NCBI RefSeq assembly: GCF_001940525.2
Contig: NZ_CP019437.1
Coordinates: forward strand, 2,901,501-2,965,500
Length of the DNA: 64,000 nt
Direction: 5' to 3'
From: Thioclava nitratireducens
Lineage (GTDB): Bacteria; Pseudomonadota; Alphaproteobacteria; Rhodobacterales; Rhodobacteraceae
In this document: piece after piece, positions 27,868 through 35,822 of the stretch
Position numbering within the stretch: position 1 is the first letter of the stretch
Layout: each line of letters opens with the position of its first letter
The notes under the pieces: model-generated
The model's input: the letters and a program-made list of their open reading frames with translations, nothing else
What the model was told of the DNA's origin: nothing
The model's database searches: none
Position numbers and translations under genes: made by a program

Positions 27868-29034
27868 TTAGCGACCGCGCCGGGCGAGAATATCCGAAAT
27901 CTGCCCCTGCGGCCGGGTCCGAGTCAGCGCGAGCAACATACCCACCGCAATCCCCGAAGCAATGACCGAAGAGCCACCGTAACTGACGAACGGCAAAGTC
28001 ATGCCTTTCGCGGGCAGAAGGCGCACCGCGACGCCCATGTTGATGATCGCCTGAACGCCGAAGGCGCATGCCAGACCCGCGCCTGCGAGCCGGGTGAACG
28101 GGTCGCGCTCGCGCATCAGGCGCAGCAGCGACCGGATCACGACCGTCGCGTAGAGCGCGATGATGACGAGGACAAGGATGAGGCCGTATTCCTCGGCGGC
28201 GACCGCGATGATGAAGTCGGTATGCGCATCGGGCAGCGACCATTTCACCGACCCCTGCCCGACGCCCACGCCGAAGAATCCGCCCTCCTGGATGGCGTTC
28301 GTCGCGTAGCCGATCTGGGTGCGCGGGTCGACATCCGTCGACAGGAACCCGTTGATCCGGCGCGCGAAGTGTTCCGAGAAGTTATAGGCGAAGAAGCCGC
28401 CTGCGACGGTCATCGCCCCGATCCCCGTCAGCAGCGCGATCGGCGCGCCCGAGATGAAATACATCACCGACCAGGCGAAGAGCACCAGCGAGGCCTGACC
28501 GAAGTCGGGCTGCAGCGCGAGCGCCACGACGATGATCACCATCAGCAGGAAGGAATAGAGCCGCCCCTTCGGCCCGCCGACCTCATGCGCTGCGGCCATG
28601 AACCAGCCGGTGATTATGACGAAACCGGGTTTCAGGAATTCGGAGGGCTGGATCGAGGCGAAGCCGAAGGAATACCAGCGCACCGCGCCCTTGCCGAAAT
28701 CGGTGCCCAGCACCGGCAGCAGCATCACCGCGATGAACGCGCCCACGAAGCCGATCACGCCGAGCCTGCGCACCTGTTTCGGATCGAGCATCGAGATGCC
28801 CAGCATCACGCACAGCGCCAACACGCCGAAGGCCGCCTGTCGTTTCACGTAATAGAAGGGTTCGAGTCCGTTGCGCTCTGCCAGCGGCACCGAGGCTGCG
28901 AGCCCCAGAAGCATGCCAAGGCCGAACAACGCCAAAACGGCGCCGAGCGCCCATTTGTCGATCGTGCGCCACCATTTCGGTAAGACGGGTTCACCGACCC
29001 GCACGGGGACGGTGCCGAATGCCATTTCTGTCAT
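27868..29034 (-). CDS. ftsW: Septal peptidoglycan glycosyltransferase FtsW (SEDS family)
   Basis: A 388-residue polytopic protein with about ten hydrophobic segments. FtsW polymerises lipid II at the septum with its partner PBP3/FtsI. Family motifs are the conserved ALQPDFGQASLVLFAWSVMY segment in the middle and the signature KGMTLPFVSYGGSSVIASGIAVG near the C-terminus. The large periplasmic loop carrying the catalytic Asp region (RRINGFLSTDVDPRTQIGYA) is present. It is the most upstream dcw gene in this window; murD/mraY would be expected further upstream but a photolyase-like gene lies there instead. Confidence 0.95.
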   Translation of the reverse strand: MTEMAFGTVPVRVGEPVLPKWWRTIDKWALGAVLALFGLGMLLGLAASVPLAERNGLEPFYYVKRQAAFGVLALCVMLGISMLDPKQVRRLGVIGFVGAFIAVMLLPVLGTDFGKGAVRWYSFGFASIQPSEFLKPGFVIITGWFMAAAHEVGGPKGRLYSFLLMVIIVVALALQPDFGQASLVLFAWSVMYFISGAPIALLTGIGAMTVAGGFFAYNFSEHFARRINGFLSTDVDPRTQIGYATNAIQEGGFFGVGVGQGSVKWSLPDAHTDFIIAVAAEEYGLILVLVIIALYATVVIRSLLRLMRERDPFTRLAGAGLACAFGVQAIINMGVAVRLLPAKGMTLPFVSYGGSSVIASGIAVGMLLALTRTRPQGQISDILARRGR

Positions 29035-29184
29035 GGGCTATACTGCCGTTACTGCCTCGAATACGCCCGTTTCCCGGGTCTGAATAGAATCGTAGCCCAA
29101 AAGCTTTGAGATGACTAGGAAAATTCAACTGCGACGCGATCACTCGGCGATGATCGGCAAGGGCAGGCGCAATGGCCACCGCCC

Positions 29185-30423
29185 TCAGGTCAGGTCGAGC
29201 TCCTCGAGGATGCGCGGGAGCTTCTTCTTGATCTTGAAGAAACCGGCCGTGGCATGGGGCCAGATAGCGCGATCCCAATCCCTATTGACCTCGCACAGCG
29301 CAATACCGTGCTGGCCCAGCGCCGCGTCCGCCCTCTCCCGCCAGTCGCCAAGCGGGCCGACCGGGATAAAGGGCGTGACGATCTGCTTGGCACCAAGGCT
29401 TAGCGCCCATTCCACGAGCACGGCCAGATCGTCGGCCCCCATGGGCCGCCCTTCAGAGATTCCTGAGCGAACCGTAGCATCGGCGAGCGCGTCACGCTCG
29501 AACCGGGCGACATGTTCGGCCACCGCGCGCGGCGAGCGCAGATGGCTTGCGCTGACGGTCGCCACCCCGCGCAGGTCGAGCGCGCCCAGATCGAAATCCT
29601 CGACGCGGCAGTCTTCCTCGGTAATCAGAAGCGCCGTGGGCAGCCCCGGCTGCGGGGCGCGCGGCGCGCGTAACGGGGCGACCGGGGGCAGCCCCTCTGG
29701 CTCTTGCACCTCCAGCCCAGCACTCACCGCCGCAAATTGTGCGGGATCGGGCGCGAACCGCCCGCCGGTATAGCGCGCGATATTGGCAGCTTCGGCGGCA
29801 TAGAACTTGCCCCGCGTATGCAGCCCCGCCACCCAGCGCCAGCTGAGCGTGTTCGAGGCCGGATCGCCATCGAGCAGGTTGCGATAGAAGAAATCCGCCC
29901 CGATCCGCCACGGCAGCCGAAGCGTGAAAATCCAGATCGAGGCGAACCACATCCGGGCGTGGTTGTGCAGATAACCGGTCTCGCGCAGCTCTGTCGCCCA
30001 TGCGTCGAAACAGGCGATACCGCTGCGTCCCGCCTCGGCGTCGTTCACACGCGCCGCTAGCTGGGGGCTCTCCTCGAGAGTCGCGAGGTCGTGCGCCAAG
30101 CCGTCGCGATAGCGCATCCAGATTGCCGGACGATGCTCCATCCAGCCTTTGAAATAGCCTCGCCAGAGAACCTCCTGCACGAATTTCTCGGCAGCTTTTG
30201 CCCCATGCGCGTCCAGTGCCCGCGCCACCGCATCCCGCTCCAGCACAAGACGGCGGCGCAGATAGGGAGAGAGTTGCGAGACATCCCTGTGCCGACCGGC
30301 CCCGTGATCGAAATTGCGCCCCTGCGCGTAAGCCGCGCCCATCCTCGGCGTGAAGCGCGCGAGGCGCTCTTCGCCCGCAGCGCGGGTGGCGGCGAAACAT
30401 GGCAAAGGCTCGGCTGCAGTCAC
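29185..30423 (-). CDS. Cryptochrome/photolyase-like FAD-binding protein with domains in unusual order
   Basis: A 412-residue protein. Residues 1 to about 235 correspond to the alpha-helical FAD domain of photolyases: SQLSPYLRRRLV, VQEVLWRGYFKGWMEHRP, TGYLHNHARMWFASIW (149-164), PWRIGADFFYRNLLDGDPAS and TLSWRWVAG (to about 190). The usual N-terminal antenna-binding Rossmann domain is missing in front. Instead, after a Pro/Ala-rich linker, residues about 251-412 form an alpha/beta domain (TALLITEEDC, DDLAVLVEWALSLGAKQIVTPFIPVGP) ending FFKIKKKLPRILEEL. FAD binding is likely; DNA repair or signalling activity is not established. It lies upstream of ftsW on the same strand with about 150 bp between. 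Confidence 0.8.
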   Translation of the reverse strand: MTAAEPLPCFAATRAAGEERLARFTPRMGAAYAQGRNFDHGAGRHRDVSQLSPYLRRRLVLERDAVARALDAHGAKAAEKFVQEVLWRGYFKGWMEHRPAIWMRYRDGLAHDLATLEESPQLAARVNDAEAGRSGIACFDAWATELRETGYLHNHARMWFASIWIFTLRLPWRIGADFFYRNLLDGDPASNTLSWRWVAGLHTRGKFYAAEAANIARYTGGRFAPDPAQFAAVSAGLEVQEPEGLPPVAPLRAPRAPQPGLPTALLITEEDCRVEDFDLGALDLRGVATVSASHLRSPRAVAEHVARFERDALADATVRSGISEGRPMGADDLAVLVEWALSLGAKQIVTPFIPVGPLGDWRERADAALGQHGIALCEVNRDWDRAIWPHATAGFFKIKKKLPRILEELDLT

Positions 30424-30477
30424 GGCGTCTCCTTTTGGGTCAGGACTACCGATCTACGCCGCGAAAAAGATATGCGA

Positions 30478-30918
30478 TCACTCGGCCAGTTCGAACCGCA
30501 CCGTCGGGTTGCTCATCAGCACCTCGACCGACCCGTCGAACGTACCCAGCCGCACGAGGCTCGGCGAGTTGGCGAAGGGCTTGTAGAAGATCGCGAAATT
30601 GCCCCACGGCGCATCAAGCGTGATGTCGCCCGTCTTCGGCTCATAGCTCCGAGGCGCGTTGGTCGCGTCGAGTTCGCGCGGAAGGTCGGCGATCTTCTCG
30701 ACGCCGTGGACGTCTCACAGGGTCAGACCCAGCGGATCAGGCTCGCGAAATCGCGCTCCCGCGGGCGTGTCGTCCAGCTTCGCGGTCAGCACCGTCTCGC
30801 CTGCGGTCACGGTCACTATGATCGGGATCATGCTGTCTCCTTTCGCTTCCTGAGCGCTGGCCATGCTCGCGACGATGCACAGCGCCGCGACGGGTCTGAG
30901 AAACCTCGGAAAGCGCAT
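30478..30918 (-). pseudogene. Cyclophilin-like fold protein, exported, broken
   Basis: A gene of the small cyclophilin-like family. Codons from ATG 30918 give a signal peptide (PVAALCIVASMASAQEA) and the first strands IPIIVTVTAGETVLTAKLDDTPA. An in-frame TGA at 30715-30717 then interrupts. Reading on in the same frame gives DVHGVEKIADLPRELDATN, then APRSYEPKTGDITLDAPWGN and FAIFYKPFANSPSLVRLG, ending FELAE at 30478, a clear match to the rest of the family. Just before the stop the conserved RDFASLI appears in a shifted frame, implying a compensating insertion and deletion. The intact product would be about 146 residues. Either a real decaying gene or local sequence errors. Confidence 0.7.
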
Positions 30919-31366
30919 GGTCGGTGCCTCACGCTGCTGGAGGCAATACTGCCACAGATGAACGGCGCTCATCTGTGCCGACCTGGGGCGCGCAGGCAAG
31001 CGACGCAGGCTACCTGAAATGACGCACTGTATAATCCGTGGACGTCATGAACCACGCGCCACCTCTATTACCCCAGCCGACAGCGCCCGTCCTCCGCCTT
31101 CGGGGCGGTTCTGGAAGCCCTGCGGGAGCGCAGTTGACCGGGCTCCCATTATCACGCTCGGTTGAATGAACCTGCACATTCATGGCTCTTGCTCATGAGT
31201 GCTGTAAAGATTCCACCGATTATCCTGTCGCCCCTGCCGCACTAGATTGCAGGGCATGAACCGAAGTCGTGCACTTCAAACGTCCCGTCTATGGCGGGCA
31301 GCTCTGATTTCGAGAACCTGCGCGGCTGAGCCCCGCACTCCCCTACCCCAAGAAAGGAGTTTTCCC
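30919..31366. other. Gene-free interval of about 450 bp
   Basis: Between the broken cyclophilin-like gene and the divergent cupin gene. An open frame begins at 31247 but its first 40 codons have no recognisable content, and the true cupin start is at 31367. There are short G/C inverted repeats around 31090-31140 (CGGGGCGG near CCGCC, and CTGCGGGAGCGCAG) but no clear promoter, RNA gene or mobile-element remnant. Confidence 0.5.
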
Positions 31367-31762
31367 ATGAAGATCATTCGCTCCGGCACCAACGCCTCGA
31401 TGCAGGGCCCCGAAGACTGGTTCACCGGCACCGTCCGCGTCGACCCGCTGTTTCAGGCCGAAGAGCCCGGCCGCACCTCGGGCAGCCATGTCACATTCGA
31501 GCCCGGCGCGCGCACCGCGTGGCATACCCACCCGGCGGGCCAGACCCTGATCGTCACCTTCGGGCGCGGCCGCGTCCAGCGCGAAGGCGGCCCCGTCGAA
31601 GAGATCAGCCAGGGCGATGTCGTCTGGTTCCCGGCAGACGAAAAGCACTGGCACGGCGCCTCGTCCGAGACCGCGATGAGCCATATCGCGATTCAGGAGA
31701 GCATCGACGGCTCGCCGGTCACATGGCTCGAGAAAGTCGCCGACGAAGACTATAACGGCTGA
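31367..31762 (+). CDS. Cupin domain protein, (R)-mandelonitrile lyase-like family
   Basis: A 131-residue single-cupin protein. Metal-binding cupin motif 1 is visible as [27 protein letters not shown] (His-x-His and downstream Gln) and motif 2 as [17 protein letters not shown] (His). Such proteins bind Mn, Fe or Zn, and some catalyse hydroxynitrile cleavage or act on quinones; the substrate here is unknown. The start [19 protein letters not shown] at 31367 has a strong AAAGGAG site; the frame is open 120 bp further upstream without supporting features. Confidence 0.85.
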   Translation: MKIIRSGTNASMQGPEDWFTGTVRVDPLFQAEEPGRTSGSHVTFEPGARTAWHTHPAGQTLIVTFGRGRVQREGGPVEEISQGDVVWFPADEKHWHGASSETAMSHIAIQESIDGSPVTWLEKVADEDYNG

Positions 31763-31984
31763 CCATGATGGCCGGGCCCGCGCGGCTCGGCCTTCTCTCC
31801 AAGAACGAAACGATGCGAGCAGCTTCCGCGAGTACCGCTCGTCGCAAGCGGCTGGGTCCGCTCTCCATCTCCCGCACTCCCGACCGCACCTTTATCCAGC
31901 GACCACAGAGTGGCCGGCACCGAGCCCTACTCTTACGCGGACTGCATTGAACCGGCGAGGAAGTATTCAAAGTCATTGCTACTG

Positions 31985-31998
31985 ACTGACCGGTCAGT
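31985..31998. promoter_or_regulatory. TetR-type operator upstream of the export operon
   Basis: ACTGACCGGTCAGT is a perfect 14-bp palindrome ending 12 bases before the tetR ATG (32011). Its sequence and position are those expected of an autoregulatory TetR-family site that would also control the HlyD/ABC genes in the same operon. Confidence 0.75.
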
Positions 31999-32010
31999 TA
32001 CTTTCTTTCC

Positions 32011-32667
32011 ATGACGACCTCCGACTCGCCCGAGCCCAAATTCCGCCGTCGCGCCGAGGCGCGGCCCGACGAGGTGCTCGACGCGGCCCTCACGCTCTTC
32101 GAAGAGAAGGGATACGCCCATACGTCCGTGGCCCAGATCGCCAAGACCGCAGGGCTCTCCAAGGGGGCGGTCTACCTCTATTTCCCCTCGAAACAGGCCA
32201 TTCTCGAAGGCTTGGTGCGGCGGGCTGTCTCTCCGATCGCCGCGCGGGCGCAAGCCCTTGTCGAACTGAGCTCCGACGACGCGCGCGGCACGTTGCGCGC
32301 GCTGTTCTCGCTGATAGCGACCTCGCTTTCGGACCCGAAGGTGCTGGCGATCCCCAAGGTCGTGATCCGCGAAGCCGTCGTCGCCCCCGAGATCGCCGCG
32401 ATGTATCGGCGCGAGGTGTTCGACCACGTCCTGCCCGCAGCGACTGAAATGGTGCGGCAGGGCATCGCGTCAGGCCAACTACGCCCGGTCGATCCCGAAC
32501 TGACCCTGCGCTCGGTCATCGGTCCGATCGTCGTGCATCTCTTGCTTGCGGAAATCTTCAACGTCGTGCCGGAGGGGGGGCTCGCGATCGACCAGTTGAT
32601 CGAGAACCACCTCGATATCCTGTTCCACGGCGTTTTCCTGTCCACAGAAGGTTCGACCGATGCTTGA
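32011..32667 (+). CDS. TetR/AcrR family transcriptional regulator
   Basis: A 218-residue regulator. The N-terminal helix-turn-helix runs from about residue 14 to 62: RPDEVLDAALTLFEEKGYAHTSVAQIAKTAGLSKGAVYLYFPSKQAIL, ending in the standard TetR AVYLYFPSK segment. The C-terminal ligand domain (residues 70-218) resembles TetR_C regulators of drug or solvent efflux. It is the first gene of a four-gene operon, overlapping the HlyD gene by 8 bp, and has a perfect palindromic operator immediately upstream. It probably represses its own export operon until an inducer binds; the ligand is unknown. Confidence 0.9.
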   Translation: MTTSDSPEPKFRRRAEARPDEVLDAALTLFEEKGYAHTSVAQIAKTAGLSKGAVYLYFPSKQAILEGLVRRAVSPIAARAQALVELSSDDARGTLRALFSLIATSLSDPKVLAIPKVVIREAVVAPEIAAMYRREVFDHVLPAATEMVRQGIASGQLRPVDPELTLRSVIGPIVVHLLLAEIFNVVPEGGLAIDQLIENHLDILFHGVFLSTEGSTDA

Positions 32668-33613
32668 TACCATCCTCGCCTGGATCAGCGCACTGCTCGC
32701 CGCGATCATTCCCGGCTACGGGGACGCCCCGGTGCCGCATTACTCGGGCTATGTCGAAGGCGAATACGTCTACGTCGCCCCGTCAGTCACCGGACGCATC
32801 AAGACGCTGGCGGTGGTGGAAGGCGACACGGTGAAGGCCGACCAGTTCCTGTTCGACATGGATTCGACCAAGCAGCAGGCTGCGGTCCGCGCCGCCGAAG
32901 CCAAGATCGGGACCGCAAGCGCCAATCTGAACAACCTCGAAACCGGCTCTCGCGATCCGGAGATCGAGGTAATCAAGGCCTCGCTGGAACAGGCCATCGC
33001 GCATCGCAATCTCGCGGAATCCGCTTTGAAGCGCACCGAAGATCTGTTCGCCCGCGAGATCGTCGCGCAGGCCAAGGTGGATGTCGACCGCGCTGCGCTC
33101 GAAGAGGCCGAGGCGCAGGTCGCCCAACTCAAGGCTCAGCTCGAAGTGGCCGCCCTGCCCGCGCGCAGCGCACAGCTTCTGGCTGCCCAGAAAACCCTCG
33201 AGGCAGCGCAGGCCGATGCCGATCTCGCGCGGTCGCAACTCGATGACATGACGGTCGCCGCGCCGGTGGAGGGGCGGATCGAGACGGTCTATTACAAGGC
33301 CGGGGAAGTGGCCGCAGCGGGGGCGCCCGTGCTGTCGATCCTGCCGCCGAACGCGCTAAAGGTCCTGTTCTTCCTGCCCGAGGCCGAGCGCGCCGACTTT
33401 GCGCTCGGCGATCAGCTGGAGATGGAATGCGACGGCTGTGACACCGGCATCAAGGTGACGATCAGCAAGATGGCTTCCGAGCCGCAATACACGCCGCCAA
33501 TCATCTATTCCCGCGAAGAACGGTCGCGGCTCGTGTTCCGCGCCGAGGCGCGCATTCCTGCGGGCGCGACGCTCCTGCCCGGCCAGCCGGTCAGCCTGAG
33601 GCGAGTGAAATGA
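32660..33613 (+). CDS. HlyD/MFP family efflux periplasmic adaptor
   Basis: A 317-residue membrane fusion protein. The N-terminal anchor segment is LDTILAWISALLAAIIPGYG. The first half of the lipoyl domain is YVYVAPSVTGRIKTLAVVEGDTVKADQFLFDMD, the second TVAAPVEGRIETVYYKAGEVAAAGAPVLSIL. A coiled-coil hairpin of about 100 residues lies between them (AEAKIGTASANLNNL, LEEAEAQVAQLKAQLEVAA). It would link the inner-membrane ABC pump to an outer-membrane channel. Neighbours are the ATPase and permease in the same operon with 4-bp overlaps. No outer-membrane TolC-like gene is present in the window. Confidence 0.92.
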   Translation: MLDTILAWISALLAAIIPGYGDAPVPHYSGYVEGEYVYVAPSVTGRIKTLAVVEGDTVKADQFLFDMDSTKQQAAVRAAEAKIGTASANLNNLETGSRDPEIEVIKASLEQAIAHRNLAESALKRTEDLFAREIVAQAKVDVDRAALEEAEAQVAQLKAQLEVAALPARSAQLLAAQKTLEAAQADADLARSQLDDMTVAAPVEGRIETVYYKAGEVAAAGAPVLSILPPNALKVLFFLPEAERADFALGDQLEMECDGCDTGIKVTISKMASEPQYTPPIIYSREERSRLVFRAEARIPAGATLLPGQPVSLRRVK

Positions 33614-34583
33614 CCACGAGGCCCGCCGCGACCTCCGAGACCGAACCCGCGATCGAGGTGCGCGGGCTGACGAAAATCTATGGTGGCAAGAAGGTCGTGG
33701 ACGCGGTGGACATGTCGGTGCCGAAAGGCGCGATCTACGGCTTTATCGGACCCAACGGCTCGGGCAAGACCACCACGATCCGGATGATGTGCGCCCTGCT
33801 CACCCCCGATGGTGGCGAAGGTCACACCCTTGGCTACGACATCCGCAAGGACGCGCGCCTGATCAAGGAAAACGTCGGCTACATGACGCAGAAGTTCTCG
33901 CTCTATGGCGATCTGACGATCCGCGAGAACCTCGACTTCATGGCGCGGATGTATCGGGTGAAAAACCGCAAGAAGGTGGTGGAAGAGACGCTGCGCACGC
34001 TCGGCCTCGACGGGCGCGGCAAGCAGTTGGCAGGCACGCTGTCGGGGGCTGGAAACAGCGCCTCGCGCTGGCTGCGTGCATGCAGCACAAACCCGCGCTC
34101 CTCCTGCTCGACGAACCCACCGCCGGGGTCGACCCGAAGGCGCGACGCGACTTCTGGGACGAGATCCGCCAGCTCAGCAAGCAGGGCGTCACGGTGCTGG
34201 TCTCGACGCATTACATGGATGAGGCGGTGCAATGCGACTACATCGCCTATATCGCCTACGGGAAGAAGCTGATCGACGGGCCGGCGGCCGAGATCCCCCA
34301 TCAGGTCGGCCTGACCACCTGGCGGGTCTCCGGCCGCGATCTGATCCAGCTAGAAGACGATCTGCGCGCCGATCCCAGGGTCGAACAGGTGGCGCGGTTC
34401 GGCGCCCAGCTGCATGTCTCCTCGACCGACAGCGCCGGGCTTGACGCGGTCGTCGCTGAAAAGCGGAACGAAAACGACGCACGCAAATGGGAGAAGAAAG
34501 AGGCCGAGCTTGAAGAGGTCTTCATCTACCTGATGGCGACAGCGGCCGACAATTTCGGTGTCAACGGAGGCCCCTCCGCATGA
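33610..34583 (+). pseudogene. ABC transporter ATP-binding protein, frameshifted in the signature motif
   Basis: The reading frame from 33610 encodes an ABC ATPase with Walker A GFIGPNGSGKTTTIRMM and Q-loop GYMTQKFSLYGDLTIRENL, then leaves frame at LAGTLSG. The frame one base back continues with GGWKQRLALAACM, Walker B ALLLLDEPTAGVDP, the H-loop VLVSTHYMDEA and a C-terminal extension to 34583. The break lies in the G-run 34044-34048 inside the LSGGWKQ signature; one extra G gives an intact protein of about 324 residues. Possible causes are homopolymer under-calling, a real mutation, or -1 frameshifting on the G-run. Start overlaps hlyD (ATGA); end overlaps the permease (ATGA). The whole operon otherwise looks intact. 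Confidence 0.85.
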
Positions 34584-35713
34584 GCTGGTTCTCTCTGTCG
34601 CGTTTCGGAGCGGTGCTCTACAAGGAATTCATCCAGATGCGGCGCGACCGGATGACCTTCGCGATGATGATCGGCATCCCGATCCTGCAGCTGATCATGT
34701 TCGGCTACATCATCAATTCCGACCCGCATCACCTGCCAACCCTGATCGAGATGGCCGACGAGAGTCCGGTGGCGCGCGCGGTGCTGTCAGGCATGGAAAC
34801 CTCGGATTACTTCAAATTCGAGGGCATCGTGACCAGCGCCGAAGAGGGTGATCGCGCGCTTCGCGACGGCACCGCGAATTTCGTCGTGGTCATTCCGCCC
34901 AATTTCGAACGCGACATCGTGCGGGGCCTCTCGCCGAAGCTGCTGGTCAGCGCCGATGCCTCCGACCCGACGGCGGTGGGGACGGCCGTAGGCGCCCTGT
35001 CGGGGATCGTCGACACCGCGGTGAAGCAAACGTTCGAGGGCCCCCTCGCCCCGGTCGCGGGGCAACCGCCGCCGTTCTCGGTCGTCGTGCACAAGCAATT
35101 CAACCCGGCAGGCGAAACCTCCCTGAACATCGTGCCGGGGCTGATCGCCGTGATCCTCGCGATGACCATGGTGCTGATCACGGCCATCGCGATCGTACGA
35201 GAGACGGAGCGCGGCACGATGGAGACCCTGATCGCTACACCGGTCCGACCGCTCGAGGTGATGCTGGGCAAGATCCTGCCCTATGTTGTGATCGGCTACA
35301 TCCAGACCATCGTGTTCCTGATCGCCGGGAAGCTTCTGTTCGGGGTGCCGTTCCTCGGATCGGGTCTGGCCTTCTTCATCGGCTTCAACCTCTACATCGT
35401 GGTGAACCTCGCCCTCGGCTTCCTGATCTCGACCCTCGTGCGCACCCAGATGCAGGCGATGCAGGCGAGCTTCATGACGATCCTGCCGACCATCCTGCTC
35501 TCGGGTTTCATGTTCCCCTATGCAGGCATGCCCGGCTGGGCACAGGTAATCGGCGCGGCGATCCCGGCCACGCATTTCCTGCGGATCGTGCGCAAGGTGA
35601 TGCTCAAAGGCGCCCACCTGGCCGACATCACCGGCGACCTGCGCGCGATCCTGATCATCGGCGTGGCGATCATCGTCATCTCGCTGCTGCGCTACCGGCA
35701 GACGCTGGATTGA
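34580..35713 (+). CDS. ABC-2 type transporter permease
   Basis: A 377-residue permease of the ABC-2 superfamily (YhhJ/YbhR-like). A first transmembrane segment MTFAMMIGIPILQLIMFGYII is followed by a large periplasmic domain (about residues 45-175). A cluster of five further transmembrane segments follows (LIAVILAMTMVLITAIAIV, LPYVVIGYIQTIVFLIAGKL, FFIGFNLYIVVNLALGFLI, MTILPTILLSGFMFPYAGM, AILIIGVAIIVISLL). It contains the conserved RETERGTMETLIATPVRPLEVMLGK coupling region. Together with the HlyD adaptor and the ATPase it would export a drug or small molecule. A single permease implies a homodimer. Confidence 0.92.
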   Translation: MSWFSLSRFGAVLYKEFIQMRRDRMTFAMMIGIPILQLIMFGYIINSDPHHLPTLIEMADESPVARAVLSGMETSDYFKFEGIVTSAEEGDRALRDGTANFVVVIPPNFERDIVRGLSPKLLVSADASDPTAVGTAVGALSGIVDTAVKQTFEGPLAPVAGQPPPFSVVVHKQFNPAGETSLNIVPGLIAVILAMTMVLITAIAIVRETERGTMETLIATPVRPLEVMLGKILPYVVIGYIQTIVFLIAGKLLFGVPFLGSGLAFFIGFNLYIVVNLALGFLISTLVRTQMQAMQASFMTILPTILLSGFMFPYAGMPGWAQVIGAAIPATHFLRIVRKVMLKGAHLADITGDLRAILIIGVAIIVISLLRYRQTLD

Positions 35714-35768
35714 TGCCGGTCCAGCGAATGAAATCAGATCGAAGATCGTAAACCGCTGGAACAGAAAA

Positions 35769-35792
35769 GCCCCTGACCAGACGGTCAGGGGC
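35769..35792. terminator. Terminator between the export operon and nrdJ
   Basis: GCCCCTGACC (35769-35778) and GGTCAGGGGC (35783-35792) form a perfect 10-bp stem with a 4-nt AGAC loop. It is followed by AGATCTTTTC on the plus strand and TTTTCTGT on the minus strand. It can end both the permease and the convergent nrdJ transcript. Confidence 0.8.
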
Positions 35793-35822
35793 AGATCTTT
35801 TCAAATCAATAGCCGGATCAGC

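Noticed and set aside
31247..31366. Upstream 40-codon extension of the cupin gene.
   Set aside because: No conserved content, and the internal ATG at 31367 has a strong AAAGGAG site.
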